Assembly (NCBI RefSeq): GCF_012931685.1
Contig: NZ_JABANC010000005.1
Coordinates: 124,001-188,000, forward strand
Source of the DNA: Hanstruepera ponticola
GTDB taxonomy: Bacteria; Bacteroidota; Bacteroidia; Flavobacteriales; Flavobacteriaceae
Direction of reading: 5' to 3'
DNA length: 64,000 bases
Shown: one piece after another, positions 52,551 to 61,696 of the stretch
Numbering within the stretch: the first letter of the stretch is position 1
Layout of the letters: the number at the start of each line of letters is the position of its first letter
Notes under the pieces: generated by a model
Databases searched by the model: none
Seen by the model: only the letters and a program-made list of their open reading frames with translations
What the model was told of the DNA's origin: nothing
Translations under genes and position numbers: made by a program

Positions 52551-53369
52551 TTAGTTTACTTCTAAAATATCTTTCATTTGTTGTTGTAATTCTGAAGCTT
52601 TTAAGGCAGCAGCTTTCGCAAAATCCTCTTGATTAGAAGCATAAATTATTCCTCTGGAAGAATTAATCAATAAACCAATATTATTCGTCATTCCGTACTT
52701 ACAAACGTCCTGCAAATTTCCACCTTGGGCTCCTACACCAGGAACTAACAAAAAACTTTCTGGGATTATTCTTCTAATATCTGCCAAATATTCTGCCTTT
52801 GTAGCACCAACAACATACATTAAGTTTTCAGCGTTTTTCCACGTTTTTGAAGTTTCTAAAACTTGTTTATACAATTCTACACCATTAACAGTTTGCGTCT
52901 GAAAATCAAAAGCGCCTTGATTAGATGTTAAGGCTAACATAATGGTATGTTTATTTTTAAATGTTAAAAACGGTTCAACAGAATCTTTACCCATATATGG
53001 TGCAACTGTAACACTATCAAAGGCTAAATCTTCATAAAACGCTTTTGCATACATACTACTGGTGTTTCCTATGTCTCCTCTTTTAGCATCAGCAATTGTA
53101 AAAATTTCCGGATGTTTATCGTTCAAATAATTTATTGTTTTTTCTAATGCCTGCCAACCTTTTATGCCATACGCTTCATAAAAAGCTGTGTTGGGTTTGT
53201 ATGCCACACATAAATGATGGGTAGCATCGATAATGGCTTTATTAAAAGCAAAAATAGGATCCTCTTCGTTTAAAAGATGTTCTGGAATTTTAAATAAATC
53301 GACATCCAATCCAATACATAAAAAGGATTTCTTTTTTTTAATTTGTTCGGTTAGTTGTTGTGTAGTCAT
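52551..53369 (-). CDS. pyrF: Orotidine 5'-phosphate decarboxylase (type 2)
   Basis: 272 aa. FLCIGLDVD, the catalytic [19 protein letters not shown] segment and [10 protein letters not shown] phosphate loop are present. It makes UMP from OMP in pyrimidine synthesis. The longer type-2 form is normal for Bacteroidota. It begins right after the prfA terminator, so it may have its own start or be partly read through. Confidence 0.95.
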   Translation of the reverse strand: MTTQQLTEQIKKKKSFLCIGLDVDLFKIPEHLLNEEDPIFAFNKAIIDATHHLCVAYKPNTAFYEAYGIKGWQALEKTINYLNDKHPEIFTIADAKRGDIGNTSSMYAKAFYEDLAFDSVTVAPYMGKDSVEPFLTFKNKHTIMLALTSNQGAFDFQTQTVNGVELYKQVLETSKTWKNAENLMYVVGATKAEYLADIRRIIPESFLLVPGVGAQGGNLQDVCKYGMTNNIGLLINSSRGIIYASNQEDFAKAAALKASELQQQMKDILEVN

Positions 53370-53380
53370 GTTATAAAAAA

Positions 53381-53397
53381 AGCCTCAAGTTGAGGCT
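53381..53397 (-). terminator. Intrinsic terminator after prfA
   Basis: AGCCTCA (53381-53387), AGT, TGAGGCT (53391-53397); on the minus strand it is followed by TTTTTTT. It lies in the 33 bp between prfA and pyrF. Confidence 0.82.
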
Positions 53398-53402
53398 TAA
53401 TA

Positions 53403-54479
53403 TTAAATATGTTCGTCACTAGCTTTTAACTTTTCAGTGTTTTCAGCTAGCATTAATTCATCAATTATTTTTTGAATATCACCATTAATAATATTCTGAA
53501 GATCATAAAGTGTTAATCCAATACGATGGTCTGTTACACGACCTTGTGGATAGTTATAGGTTCTAATTTTAGCACTTCTATCGCCACTTGTAACCATAGT
53601 CCCACGCTTGGCCGCGTCTTCTTCTTGCTTTTTAGCTAATTCTAAATCGTATAAACGCGATCGTAAAACCTTAAAAGCTTTTTCCTTGTTTTTATGCTGT
53701 GATTTCTGGTCTTGACATTGCGCCACTAAGCCTGTAGGTTCATGCGTTAAACGTACAGCCGAGTAGGTTGTGTTTACCGACTGACCGCCTGGACCAGAAG
53801 AACAGAAGTAATCTATACGGACATCTTTAGGATCAATTTCTACATCAAATTCTTCAGCCTCTGGAAACACCATACAGGTTGCAGCACTAGTGTGTACACG
53901 CCCTTGTGTTTCGGTTTGTGGGACACGTTGTACACGATGCACACCTGCTTCAAATTTCAAGGTTCCATAAACGTCATCTCCTGAAACTTCAAACTGTATT
54001 TCTTTAAATCCGCCATTAGTACCTTCACTAAAATCAACAGTATCAACTTTCCATCCTTTGCTTTCACAGTATTTTGAGTACATTCTGAACAAATCACCAG
54101 CAAAAATACTGGCTTCATCTCCACCTGTACCAGCACGCAATTCTACCACGGCATTTTTAGAATCCTCTGGATCTTTTGGTATCAATAGAAAACGGATTTC
54201 ATCTTCTAATTTAGGAATTCCTTCTTTAGCTTCATCATATTGCATTTTGGCCATTTCAACCATTTCGTCGTCGCTACCATCTGCAATAATTTCTTCAGCT
54301 TCTTTTAAATTATTAGTCAATTCAATATAAGCTTCACGCTTGTCCATAAGAACGCGTAAATCCTTATACTCTTTATTTAATTCCACATAACGTTTTTGGT
54401 CTGAAATAATATCAGGCTGGATAATTAAATCGCTTACCTCATCAAAACGTTGCTTTATAATTTGAAGTTTTTCTAACAT
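53403..54479 (-). CDS. prfA: Peptide chain release factor 1
   Basis: 358 aa, the normal length. [18 protein letters not shown] opens the decoding domain, [18 protein letters not shown] contains the PxT-type stop-codon recognition motif of RF1, and [18 protein letters not shown] holds the GGQ that triggers hydrolysis of peptidyl-tRNA at UAA and UAG. A promoter motif lies 22 bp upstream. Confidence 0.97.
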   Translation of the reverse strand: MLEKLQIIKQRFDEVSDLIIQPDIISDQKRYVELNKEYKDLRVLMDKREAYIELTNNLKEAEEIIADGSDDEMVEMAKMQYDEAKEGIPKLEDEIRFLLIPKDPEDSKNAVVELRAGTGGDEASIFAGDLFRMYSKYCESKGWKVDTVDFSEGTNGGFKEIQFEVSGDDVYGTLKFEAGVHRVQRVPQTETQGRVHTSAATCMVFPEAEEFDVEIDPKDVRIDYFCSSGPGGQSVNTTYSAVRLTHEPTGLVAQCQDQKSQHKNKEKAFKVLRSRLYDLELAKKQEEDAAKRGTMVTSGDRSAKIRTYNYPQGRVTDHRIGLTLYDLQNIINGDIQKIIDELMLAENTEKLKASDEHI

Positions 54480-54500
54480 TTACCAATTTAAATTGTGTCG

Positions 54501-54508
54501 CAAAAATA
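54501..54508 (-). promoter_or_regulatory. -7 promoter element of prfA
   Basis: Plus CAAAAATA is TATTTTTG on the minus strand, 22 bp before the start codon. Confidence 0.5.
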
Positions 54509-54605
54509 CGATAATTTATGAATTGAAAGTTTTTTGTTCAAATCAAAAAATTTATTCTTGGTAGATATAAAAATAATACTTCTGGATTTACGTTTTTATT
54601 TTATC

Positions 54606-54893
54606 ATGCAACGCTTTGGGGCTATACTGCTGTTTTATAAACCATACTTTTTATGGTCTATTGGGATTAACATTTTTCTGTTAATTGTTAGCCCAAACAT
54701 GCCTCCTATATTGATTTCAAAATTTCTTCTAACGATTTTATTGTGGTATATAATAAACGAAACACGCTCTAAAAGAAAATTAATTTTTTATAACAATCTA
54801 GGTATATCATCTTTTAAATTATTTAGTTCTATTTTTTTAATTGATATCTTTATAACATCTTGCTTTTTGTTATTAGTTAAAGAGTTTATATGA
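54606..54893 (+). CDS. Very small membrane protein, probable ABC permease partner
   Basis: 95 aa from the ATG at 54606. Three hydrophobic helices (about 12-30, 36-50, 72-90) separated by basic loops. Its stop overlaps the start of an ABC ATPase gene (ATGA), which suggests it is the membrane partner. It is much shorter than known ABC permeases. Function unknown. Confidence 0.55.
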   Translation: MQRFGAILLFYKPYFLWSIGINIFLLIVSPNMPPILISKFLLTILLWYIINETRSKRKLIFYNNLGISSFKLFSSIFLIDIFITSCFLLLVKEFI

Positions 54894-55552
54894 TTCTAGA
54901 AATAGACAATGTTGAATTAAATTTTTCCGATAAACGTATTTTAAACGGTATTTATTTAAAAGCTGAAACCGGAAAAGTCACAGCTATTTTAGGCAGTAAC
55001 GGTAGTGGAAAAAGTTGTTTACTCCATATCATATTTGGTTCTTTAAAGCCAAAATATAAGCTCATACGACTAAACAAAGAACCCGTTTTAAAATCCTTAT
55101 ATCTTACTAGAAAAGTTTCTTTTTTACCTCAACATCATTTTATTCCTGACCAAACCAAAATAAGAACCGTTTTTAAATTGTTTAAAGTTGATTGGTCTGA
55201 TTTTACTGATGAATTTCCACAGTTCAAGATTTTTAATAACAAGCGTTTTAATAGATTGTCAGGTGGTGAACGTCGGGTGATTGAAATCTATTTAATCCTT
55301 AAAAAAGCAGGTGAAATTGTCTTACTTGATGAACCTTTTAATGGTGTTGCTCCATTATATATTGAAACTATAAAAACACTCATTAATCAAGAAAAGCGAG
55401 ATAAAATCATACTTCTTACTGACCATAGATATACCGAAGTTATTGATGTTTCTGATACTATTTACCTAATAACAAATGGCTGCAGTAAGCTTATAAATGA
55501 TTTAAGTGAATTAAAAGATTACAAATACCTTACACAAAATATTAGCAATTAA
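54890..55552 (+). CDS. ABC transporter ATP-binding protein
   Basis: 220 aa. Walker A GSNGSGKS, signature LSGGERR, Walker B IVLLDEPF and the switch histidine of LLTDHRY are complete. It is a short single-domain ATPase translationally coupled to a 95-aa membrane protein. No solute-binding protein is near, so an exporter or membrane-remodelling role is more likely than import. Confidence 0.9.
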   Translation: MILEIDNVELNFSDKRILNGIYLKAETGKVTAILGSNGSGKSCLLHIIFGSLKPKYKLIRLNKEPVLKSLYLTRKVSFLPQHHFIPDQTKIRTVFKLFKVDWSDFTDEFPQFKIFNNKRFNRLSGGERRVIEIYLILKKAGEIVLLDEPFNGVAPLYIETIKTLINQEKRDKIILLTDHRYTEVIDVSDTIYLITNGCSKLINDLSELKDYKYLTQNISN

Positions 55553-55553
55553 A

Positions 55554-55579
55554 AAAAGGAAGCCAAATAGCTTCCTTTT
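55554..55579. terminator. Bidirectional terminator between the ABC and nrdJ genes
   Basis: AAAAGGAAGC (55554-55563), CAAATA, GCTTCCTTTT (55570-55579): a perfect 10-bp stem with A and T tails between convergent genes. Confidence 0.85.
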
Positions 55580-55600
55580 ATATTACAGATTTTAATGATC

Positions 55601-58159
55601 CTAACCACATTTAGAAGAACCACAGTCCTTACAGGTTAAGCAACCTTCTTGATAGATTAAATTTTCAGATTGACAATTAGTACACGTTTGTCCCTTTGCT
55701 TTCGTTCCATCAGCTACGTAACGTTTTAGTGCTCTACCTACACCATTTTTCCAAGTGTTTATAGACTCACTATCCAACTGAAGGCTATTGATTAATTCCA
55801 CAATATTATCAATAGGCATTCCATGACGCATAGTACTTGATATTAATTTAGCATAATTCCAGAATTCTGGATTAAATTTATGTGACAAGCCTTCAATAGT
55901 CGTTTTATAACCTCGTTTATTTTGGTACTGAAAATCATAACGCGACGTTCCATCGGTATTTCGATTTTTAATGATGAGGCCATTTTCTACCCAACGCGGA
56001 ATTAAAATGCCGTCTTCATCATCTGCTAAACCAGTAAATATTTCATAAGGTTTCCCATCAATCAATCCTATAAAAGCAATCCATTTTTCCTTTTTATTCT
56101 GAAAACGCACAACATCAGCTTCTAAAATCTCTGGTCTTTTTACAGGGAAATTAGTTAAGGTATCGGTTTGTTCATCTTCTTTTTTCTCATCATTTGAGAT
56201 TAACACACCTGAACGGGAACCATCGCGATAAACCGTAACACCTTTACAACCTACTTCCCAAGCCTTTAAGTATAATTCTCCAACCAATTCCTCACTAACA
56301 TCGTTTGGCAAATTGATAGTCACACTTATTGAATGATCTACCCATTTCTGAACAGCTCCCTGCATGGTCACTTTACTCAACCAATCCACATCATTTGAAG
56401 TCGCTTTGTAATAAGGCGATTGTTTAACGATAACATCTAGTTCATCTTGAGAATAGTTTTTTGAAGTATCTATGTCATTGACTTCCATCCATTGCTTGAA
56501 TTTATGGTGAAAAACCACATATTCTTCCCATGAATCACCTACTTCATCTACGAAATCTACCCTAACATTCTTGTCATTAGGATTAACTTTTCGTCTGCGT
56601 TTATAAACTGGTAAAAATACTGGCTCAATACCTGAAGATGTTTGCGTCATTAAGCTTGTTGTCCCTGTGGGTGCAATGGTCAATAAGGCTATGTTACGAC
56701 GACCATATTCGAGCATGTTATAATATAACTTTTCATCTTCAGCTTTCAGACGTTGAATAAATGGATTGTTTTTTTCTCTATCCGAATCGAAAATGGAAAA
56801 GGCACCACGTTCTTTAGCAGTTTGAACAGAAGCTCTATATGCTTCAATTCCTAATGTTTTATGAACTTCAACTGAAAAATCGTTACCTGCCTGACTACCA
56901 TATTGTATTCCTAAGGCAGCCAACATATCGCCTTCGGCAGTTATACCAATTCCCGTACGACGACCTTCTTCAGCTTTCTTTTTAATATTTAACCATAAGT
57001 TTAGCTCGGTAGCTTTAATATCATTCTGCTCTGGATCAGCATCAATTTTTTCTAAAATTCCGTCTATTTTCTCCAATTCTAAATCAATGATATCATCCAT
57101 TATGCGTTGCGCATAAACCACATGCTGCTTAAACAATTCAAAATTGAAAGTAGCCTCTTTTGTGAAAGGTTTTTCTACATAAGAAAATAAATTGATTGCT
57201 AGTAAGCGGCACGAGTCATATGGACAAAGCGGAATTTCACCACACGGATTTGTTGACACCGTTTTATAGCCTAAATCGGCATAACAATCTGGAACCGATT
57301 CATTAATAATAGTATCCCAAAACAAGATTCCGGGTTCAGCAGATTTCCATGCATTATGTACAATTTTCTTCCAAATACCATTGGCATCTATAGTTTTAGA
57401 AAATTTAGGTGAATTGCTGAAAATTGGATACTTCTGCGTGTAGTTAGTATTCTCTTTCACAGCACGCATAAAAGCATCATCAATTCTAACTGAAACGTTT
57501 GCTCCAGTTACTTTTCCTTGTTCCAATTTGGCATCTATAAAATCTTCTGAATCAGGATGATTAATTGAAACCGATAACATTAATGCACCACGACGACCAT
57601 CTTGTGCGACTTCGCGCGTTGAGTTAGAATAACGCTCCATAAACGGTACAATGCCAGTAGATGTTAAAGCTGAATTTTTTACTGGAGAACCTTTTGGCCT
57701 GATATGCGATAAGTCATGCCCAACTCCACCACGACGCTTCATAAGCTGTACTTGCTCTTGGTCAATTTTCATAATGCCTCCATAAGAATCAGAATTACCA
57801 TCATTACCAATAACAAAACAGTTTGAAAGTGATGCTGTTTGATATGGATTACCTATTCCTGCCATAGGACTCCCTTGTGGCACGATGTATTTAAAATTCC
57901 TTATGAGATTAAATACCTCATCTTCTGATAATGGATTGGGATAACGTGATTCAATTCGAGCAATTTCTTTTGAAATACGACGATGCATATCGTTTGGTGT
58001 TAACTCATATAAATTGCCATGCGAATCCTTTAGAGCATATTTATTTATCCAAACTTGAGCCGCTAAATCATCTCCATTAAAATAGTCAATAGACGCTTTT
58101 AAAGCCTCTTCTTGAGTAAACGTTTTTTCTGTAACTTTAGGTTTAATTTGTGTTGGCAT
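55601..58159 (-). CDS. nrdJ: Adenosylcobalamin-dependent (class II) ribonucleotide reductase
   Basis: 852 aa, one chain. TASLSNCFVIG holds the first redox cysteine (C114), STNPCGEIPL the active-site NPCGE motif, and LLTIAPTGTTSLM the phosphate-binding loop. The C-terminal CTNCQSENLIYQEGCLTCKDC is a zinc-ribbon-like cysteine tail seen in class II enzymes, which re-reduces the active site. It reduces ribonucleotides to deoxyribonucleotides using a B12 radical. No NrdB-type subunit is adjacent, as expected. Confidence 0.93.
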   Translation of the reverse strand: MPTQIKPKVTEKTFTQEEALKASIDYFNGDDLAAQVWINKYALKDSHGNLYELTPNDMHRRISKEIARIESRYPNPLSEDEVFNLIRNFKYIVPQGSPMAGIGNPYQTASLSNCFVIGNDGNSDSYGGIMKIDQEQVQLMKRRGGVGHDLSHIRPKGSPVKNSALTSTGIVPFMERYSNSTREVAQDGRRGALMLSVSINHPDSEDFIDAKLEQGKVTGANVSVRIDDAFMRAVKENTNYTQKYPIFSNSPKFSKTIDANGIWKKIVHNAWKSAEPGILFWDTIINESVPDCYADLGYKTVSTNPCGEIPLCPYDSCRLLAINLFSYVEKPFTKEATFNFELFKQHVVYAQRIMDDIIDLELEKIDGILEKIDADPEQNDIKATELNLWLNIKKKAEEGRRTGIGITAEGDMLAALGIQYGSQAGNDFSVEVHKTLGIEAYRASVQTAKERGAFSIFDSDREKNNPFIQRLKAEDEKLYYNMLEYGRRNIALLTIAPTGTTSLMTQTSSGIEPVFLPVYKRRRKVNPNDKNVRVDFVDEVGDSWEEYVVFHHKFKQWMEVNDIDTSKNYSQDELDVIVKQSPYYKATSNDVDWLSKVTMQGAVQKWVDHSISVTINLPNDVSEELVGELYLKAWEVGCKGVTVYRDGSRSGVLISNDEKKEDEQTDTLTNFPVKRPEILEADVVRFQNKKEKWIAFIGLIDGKPYEIFTGLADDEDGILIPRWVENGLIIKNRNTDGTSRYDFQYQNKRGYKTTIEGLSHKFNPEFWNYAKLISSTMRHGMPIDNIVELINSLQLDSESINTWKNGVGRALKRYVADGTKAKGQTCTNCQSENLIYQEGCLTCKDCGSSKCG

Positions 58160-58333
58160 GTGAGGGTTTAAGTTTTATTTTTTAATAGCTTTTTACAAGT
58201 TGTAAATAAAGCAAAAAAATTAAACTTAAAACATGATAATAATCATAAAGTTTACAGATTTTTAATACAAAAGCTTGATTTTTAGTCTATTAAAATTTAT
58301 CAACAAAAAAAAGTTAACAAATTTTTAAATTTT

Positions 58334-59302
58334 TTAAAAATCAACAACCACACCAACACCGAGCATTTGCTTCCATTGAATACTAGCACCTTCTTCCATA
58401 AATTCAGGTTCATCTTCCATTGGATCTTCGACTTCAACTAAAAGCTTTACATCGTTATCATATCTTAAATGCGACCCTAACGTAGCTTTTACATAGCTAT
58501 TTACCTTAAAATCAAATACCACTTCCCAATCAACGTCTATATTTCCAAAATCATTGATATAATCCGTATAAAAACTCACAAAATTTTTAATGGAAATATT
58601 TTCAAATAACATTGCCTCATAAGCACTGGTAAAAAGAATTCCCAATTCAGTCCTTACACGCTCTCCATCTTTAATTAAATTACCATCACTATCAAATTCT
58701 GCTGGTGTAACCCCAAAAGAACCTGCATTTGACAACTCCTCATCTAAAACAAATGTATTCTTTAATGTTAAAGGCGAAAAATAGGTTGACAATTTCTCAA
58801 TATTTTTACCATATTCAACTCCACCACCTAAAAACAGATACCCAGGAGCCATAAATCTCGAAATAGGGCTTGATGTATTTGGATAATTATAGCCATTGGA
58901 AAATTGCGACTTAAAACTAAATCGAGCCGAATAATACCAATTAGAGGTCTTATTTCTTCTAAAGCCTAAATTTGATCTAATTTCAAAAAGGTCATCTGTT
59001 TTTCGTAATTCTTGATCTTGCTGACCATTTATACCATAACGAGCCAAAAAACTGTTATCCCAAATAAAATGGCGATACTCGTATTTCACTATACTACTTA
59101 ACGTAAATAAAGCTGAAATTGAATTGGTTCCACCAGAATTCCAGTTAACAAAAGCCACTTCGTTAATATCAACACCTGCCTTATTTTTCTGTGTCCAAAT
59201 AGGTTCATTTATTTGAGGTTCTTGCTTAAAGAACAGCAAACTTGGTTGCGCAATAATAAATTTGGTAAATAAAAAAACAGATAGAGCTAACAATCTATTC
59301 AT
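58334..59302 (-). CDS. DUF3078 outer-membrane-like protein
   Basis: 322 aa from the ATG at 59302 (an upstream TTG at 59314 is unlikely). A signal peptide (FIIAQ end) is followed by NEVAFVNWNSGGTNSIS and alternating beta strands ending WKQMLGVGVVVDF, consistent with the DUF3078 beta-barrel family of Bacteroidota. Ends with an aromatic residue as outer membrane proteins do. Function unknown. Confidence 0.82.
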   Translation of the reverse strand: MNRLLALSVFLFTKFIIAQPSLLFFKQEPQINEPIWTQKNKAGVDINEVAFVNWNSGGTNSISALFTLSSIVKYEYRHFIWDNSFLARYGINGQQDQELRKTDDLFEIRSNLGFRRNKTSNWYYSARFSFKSQFSNGYNYPNTSSPISRFMAPGYLFLGGGVEYGKNIEKLSTYFSPLTLKNTFVLDEELSNAGSFGVTPAEFDSDGNLIKDGERVRTELGILFTSAYEAMLFENISIKNFVSFYTDYINDFGNIDVDWEVVFDFKVNSYVKATLGSHLRYDNDVKLLVEVEDPMEDEPEFMEEGASIQWKQMLGVGVVVDF

Positions 59303-59331
59303 ACTAATAATCAATTTTGGAAATTTAAAAA

Positions 59332-60510
59332 CTAATAAGTAAACTCACCAAATTCACTTTTTATTGTCAGTTTCTTTTTTGCAGATTTCTCAACGCGACC
59401 AATAACTCGTGCATTGACATTAAATGATTTTGAGATGCTAACAATATCATCTGCAATTTTTGGTGAAACATATAATTCCATGCGGTGACCACAATTAAAT
59501 ACTTGATACATTTCTTTCCAATCGGTTTTGGATTGCTCCTGAATTAATTTAAAAAGTGGTGGAATAGAGAATAAATTATCTTTTATGATATGTAAATTAT
59601 CAACAAAATGAAGGATTTTTGTTTGAGCACCACCACTACAATGAATCATTCCGTGAACCTGGTCACTTTTATATTTTTGTAATACTGACTTAATAATTGG
59701 CGCATAGGTTCTAGTTGGCGAGAGAACCAACCTTCCAGCATCAATTGGTGAGTTTTCAACTTCATCTGTTAGTTTCATACTTCCAGAGTATACCAAATCA
59801 CTAGGAACTGAAGCATCAAAACTTTCTGGATATTTTTCTGCTAAATATTTATGAAACACATCATGTCTTGCAGAAGTCAATCCATTACTACCCATACCAC
59901 CATTATACTCCTTTTCGTAAGTTGCCTGACCAAATGATTCCAACCCAACTATAACATCACCTTCTTTTATATTTACATTATCAATAATATCAGCTCTTTT
60001 CATTCTTGCTGTAACCGTTGAGTCAACTATGATAGTTCTTACCAGATCACCAACATCAGCCGTTTCTCCGCCAGTTGAATGAATTGTCACTCCAAACTTA
60101 TTAAGATCGTTAATGAGCTCTTCTGTACCATTTATTATTGCTGAAATGACTTCACCTGGTATGAGGTTTTTATTTCTACCTATAGTTGATGATAGCATGA
60201 TATTATCAGTTGCACCCACACATAGCAGATCATCAATATTCATAATTAAAGCATCTTGAGCTATACCTTTCCAAACCGACAGATCACCCGTTTCTTTCCA
60301 ATACATATAAGCCAATGATGATTTTGTACCTGCACCATCTGCATGCATAATTAAACAATAGTCGTCATCATTTGTTAAATAATCAGGAACAATTTTACAA
60401 AACGCTTTAGGAAAAAGTCCTTTGTCAATGTTTTTAATAGCGTTGTGCACATCTTCTTTAGATGCCGAAACACCTCTTTGTGCATATCGCTTACTTATTT
60501 CTTGGCTCAT
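59332..60510 (-). CDS. purM: Phosphoribosylformylglycinamidine cyclo-ligase (AIR synthetase)
   Basis: 392 aa. MHADGAGTKSSLAYMY, the DALIMNIDDLLCVGA magnesium/ATP motif and HSTGGETADVGDL are PurM hallmarks. It closes the imidazole ring in purine synthesis, FGAM to AIR. It is somewhat longer than the about 345-aa enterobacterial enzyme, as usual for Bacteroidota. Monocistronic. Confidence 0.93.
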   Translation of the reverse strand: MSQEISKRYAQRGVSASKEDVHNAIKNIDKGLFPKAFCKIVPDYLTNDDDYCLIMHADGAGTKSSLAYMYWKETGDLSVWKGIAQDALIMNIDDLLCVGATDNIMLSSTIGRNKNLIPGEVISAIINGTEELINDLNKFGVTIHSTGGETADVGDLVRTIIVDSTVTARMKRADIIDNVNIKEGDVIVGLESFGQATYEKEYNGGMGSNGLTSARHDVFHKYLAEKYPESFDASVPSDLVYSGSMKLTDEVENSPIDAGRLVLSPTRTYAPIIKSVLQKYKSDQVHGMIHCSGGAQTKILHFVDNLHIIKDNLFSIPPLFKLIQEQSKTDWKEMYQVFNCGHRMELYVSPKIADDIVSISKSFNVNARVIGRVEKSAKKKLTIKSEFGEFTY

Positions 60511-60528
60511 GGAAGTTTAGTTGAACTG

Positions 60529-60536
60529 CAAAAATA
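60529..60536 (-). promoter_or_regulatory. -7 promoter element of purM
   Basis: Plus CAAAAATA is TATTTTTG on the minus strand, 19 bp before the purM start. Confidence 0.45.
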
Positions 60537-60547
60537 AGAATTGTAAT

Positions 60548-61246
60548 CTATTTATTGTCGGGAATTGGGTTCGATTTAATGACCGTAGGAATATTTTTAA
60601 GTATTTTGGCTTTCTTCTTTTTTCCTCCAAAATAAAAATTAATACCAAAGGCAATTCGCCAATAAACATCATCAGCATTTCCAAACACTTTTCCATCCAC
60701 TTCGTCACTAAAAACCATATTGTAATCAGCGTACAATTTAAGACCAACGCCTTCATATGCAATGTACTCGACACCAAGACCTCCCTGTACTTTAGTATCT
60801 ACTTGGGTAAAATAATTAGCAGCATTGATTCCTCCACCAGCATATGCAAATGGTGAAACTCGCTCATGCGGAAAAGGCAACACTTCTAGATTTAAATCAA
60901 AAGACATAAAACCTTCATTAAACAAATCTTTGTAGGCTAAATTAAATTTATGATACCCAATGTTAACATTTACATATGGAATAATATAGCGTTTGTAACC
61001 AAAATGCGTGTAAATTTCAAACAGCGGATCCATATAATCACCATTAATTACCGAAGTTCCAATACCAATATCAATTGTATTCGTTCCTCTGTAATCATAA
61101 AAATCAGTTTTTGGAATCTCTATAATTTTATTAGTTTCATTTTCTTGAGCATAGCTAACAGCTCCAAAAAAAAGACACGTATAAAGCAACATGAATTTTT
61201 TCAGAAAATATTTGCAAGACAAACTTTTCATATATTTATTAATCAA
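60548..61246 (-). CDS. Outer-membrane beta-barrel protein
   Basis: 232 aa. A signal peptide (AVSYAQ end) leads to about eight amphipathic strands (IDIGIGTSVINGDY, IIPYVNVNIGYHKF, FAYAGGGINAANYF, GGLGVEYIAYEGVGLKLYAD, WRIAFGINFYFGG), typical of small porin-like barrels. A lysine/proline tail follows. Similar sequences appear in flavobacterial CsgG-linked proteins. Codon 6 is an alternative start. Confidence 0.75.
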   Translation of the reverse strand: MINKYMKSLSCKYFLKKFMLLYTCLFFGAVSYAQENETNKIIEIPKTDFYDYRGTNTIDIGIGTSVINGDYMDPLFEIYTHFGYKRYIIPYVNVNIGYHKFNLAYKDLFNEGFMSFDLNLEVLPFPHERVSPFAYAGGGINAANYFTQVDTKVQGGLGVEYIAYEGVGLKLYADYNMVFSDEVDGKVFGNADDVYWRIAFGINFYFGGKKKKAKILKNIPTVIKSNPIPDNK

Positions 61247-61323
61247 TAGATTAAGAATAGCACTTGCAATATAGCAAAACCATTTATATACTTAAAAATC
61301 AAATGAGTAAATTAGGAATAAAA

Positions 61324-61346
61324 AATCACGGTAAACTACCGTGATT
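61324..61346 (-). terminator. Intrinsic terminator of the 45-aa peptide gene
   Basis: AATCACGGTA (61324-61333), AAC, TACCGTGATT (61337-61346): a perfect 10-bp stem; on the minus strand it is followed by TTTTTA. Confidence 0.85.
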
Positions 61347-61387
61347 AATATAAAGGGAAAATTAAATTACGTTTTTAAAGTTTGCTT

Positions 61388-61525
61388 TTACCCAATAGCA
61401 GAATCATTCATTTCGTTTTTTACAACTTCTTGTGATGAAGTATCATCATCACGAGATTCATTGGCTTGAGAAAAGATGAAGGTTGCTGCCATAAGCATAA
61501 GCACACTTATAATGAGCCTTTTCAT
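61388..61525 (-). CDS. 45-aa secreted peptide
   Basis: The frame begins MKRLIISVLMLMAATFIFSQ, a full signal peptide, and continues with a 25-residue polar, acidic mature part (ANESRDDDTSSQEVVKNEMN). It has its own promoter (61555-61562) and terminator (61324-61346), so a gene is likely in spite of the size. No family is recognised. The mature part would be a disordered exported peptide. Confidence 0.72.
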   Translation of the reverse strand: MKRLIISVLMLMAATFIFSQANESRDDDTSSQEVVKNEMNDSAIG

Positions 61526-61554
61526 GTTAATTTAAATAATGATTAATAGCATAA

Positions 61555-61562
61555 CAAAAATA
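61555..61562 (-). promoter_or_regulatory. -7 promoter element of the 45-aa peptide gene
   Basis: Plus CAAAAATA is TATTTTTG on the minus strand, 30 bp before the start codon. Confidence 0.5.
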
Positions 61563-61657
61563 CTAATTATTTGACGTGATAATATTGAGTAACATGATTA
61601 TTCGTTGATATACTTAAATTATCAGACGAATTGCATCTGACAACTTTATAAAAAAAA

Positions 61658-61676
61658 AGCCCTGATAAACAGGGCT
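61658..61676 (-). terminator. Intrinsic terminator of glnA
   Basis: AGCCCTG (61658-61664), ATAAA, CAGGGCT (61670-61676); the minus strand continues with a run of eight T. It lies 20 bp after the glnA stop. Confidence 0.88.
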
Positions 61677-61696
61677 CTAAATAAGAATAACTTTAA

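Noticed and set aside
54534-54605. Longer TTG-started form of the 95-aa membrane protein
   Set aside because: It begins with TTG within the prfA promoter region; the ATG at 54606 is more plausible.
60517-61249. Several frames of 86-111 codons around the outer-membrane gene
   Set aside because: They overlap purM promoter sequence or the beta-barrel gene in other frames and look like shadows.
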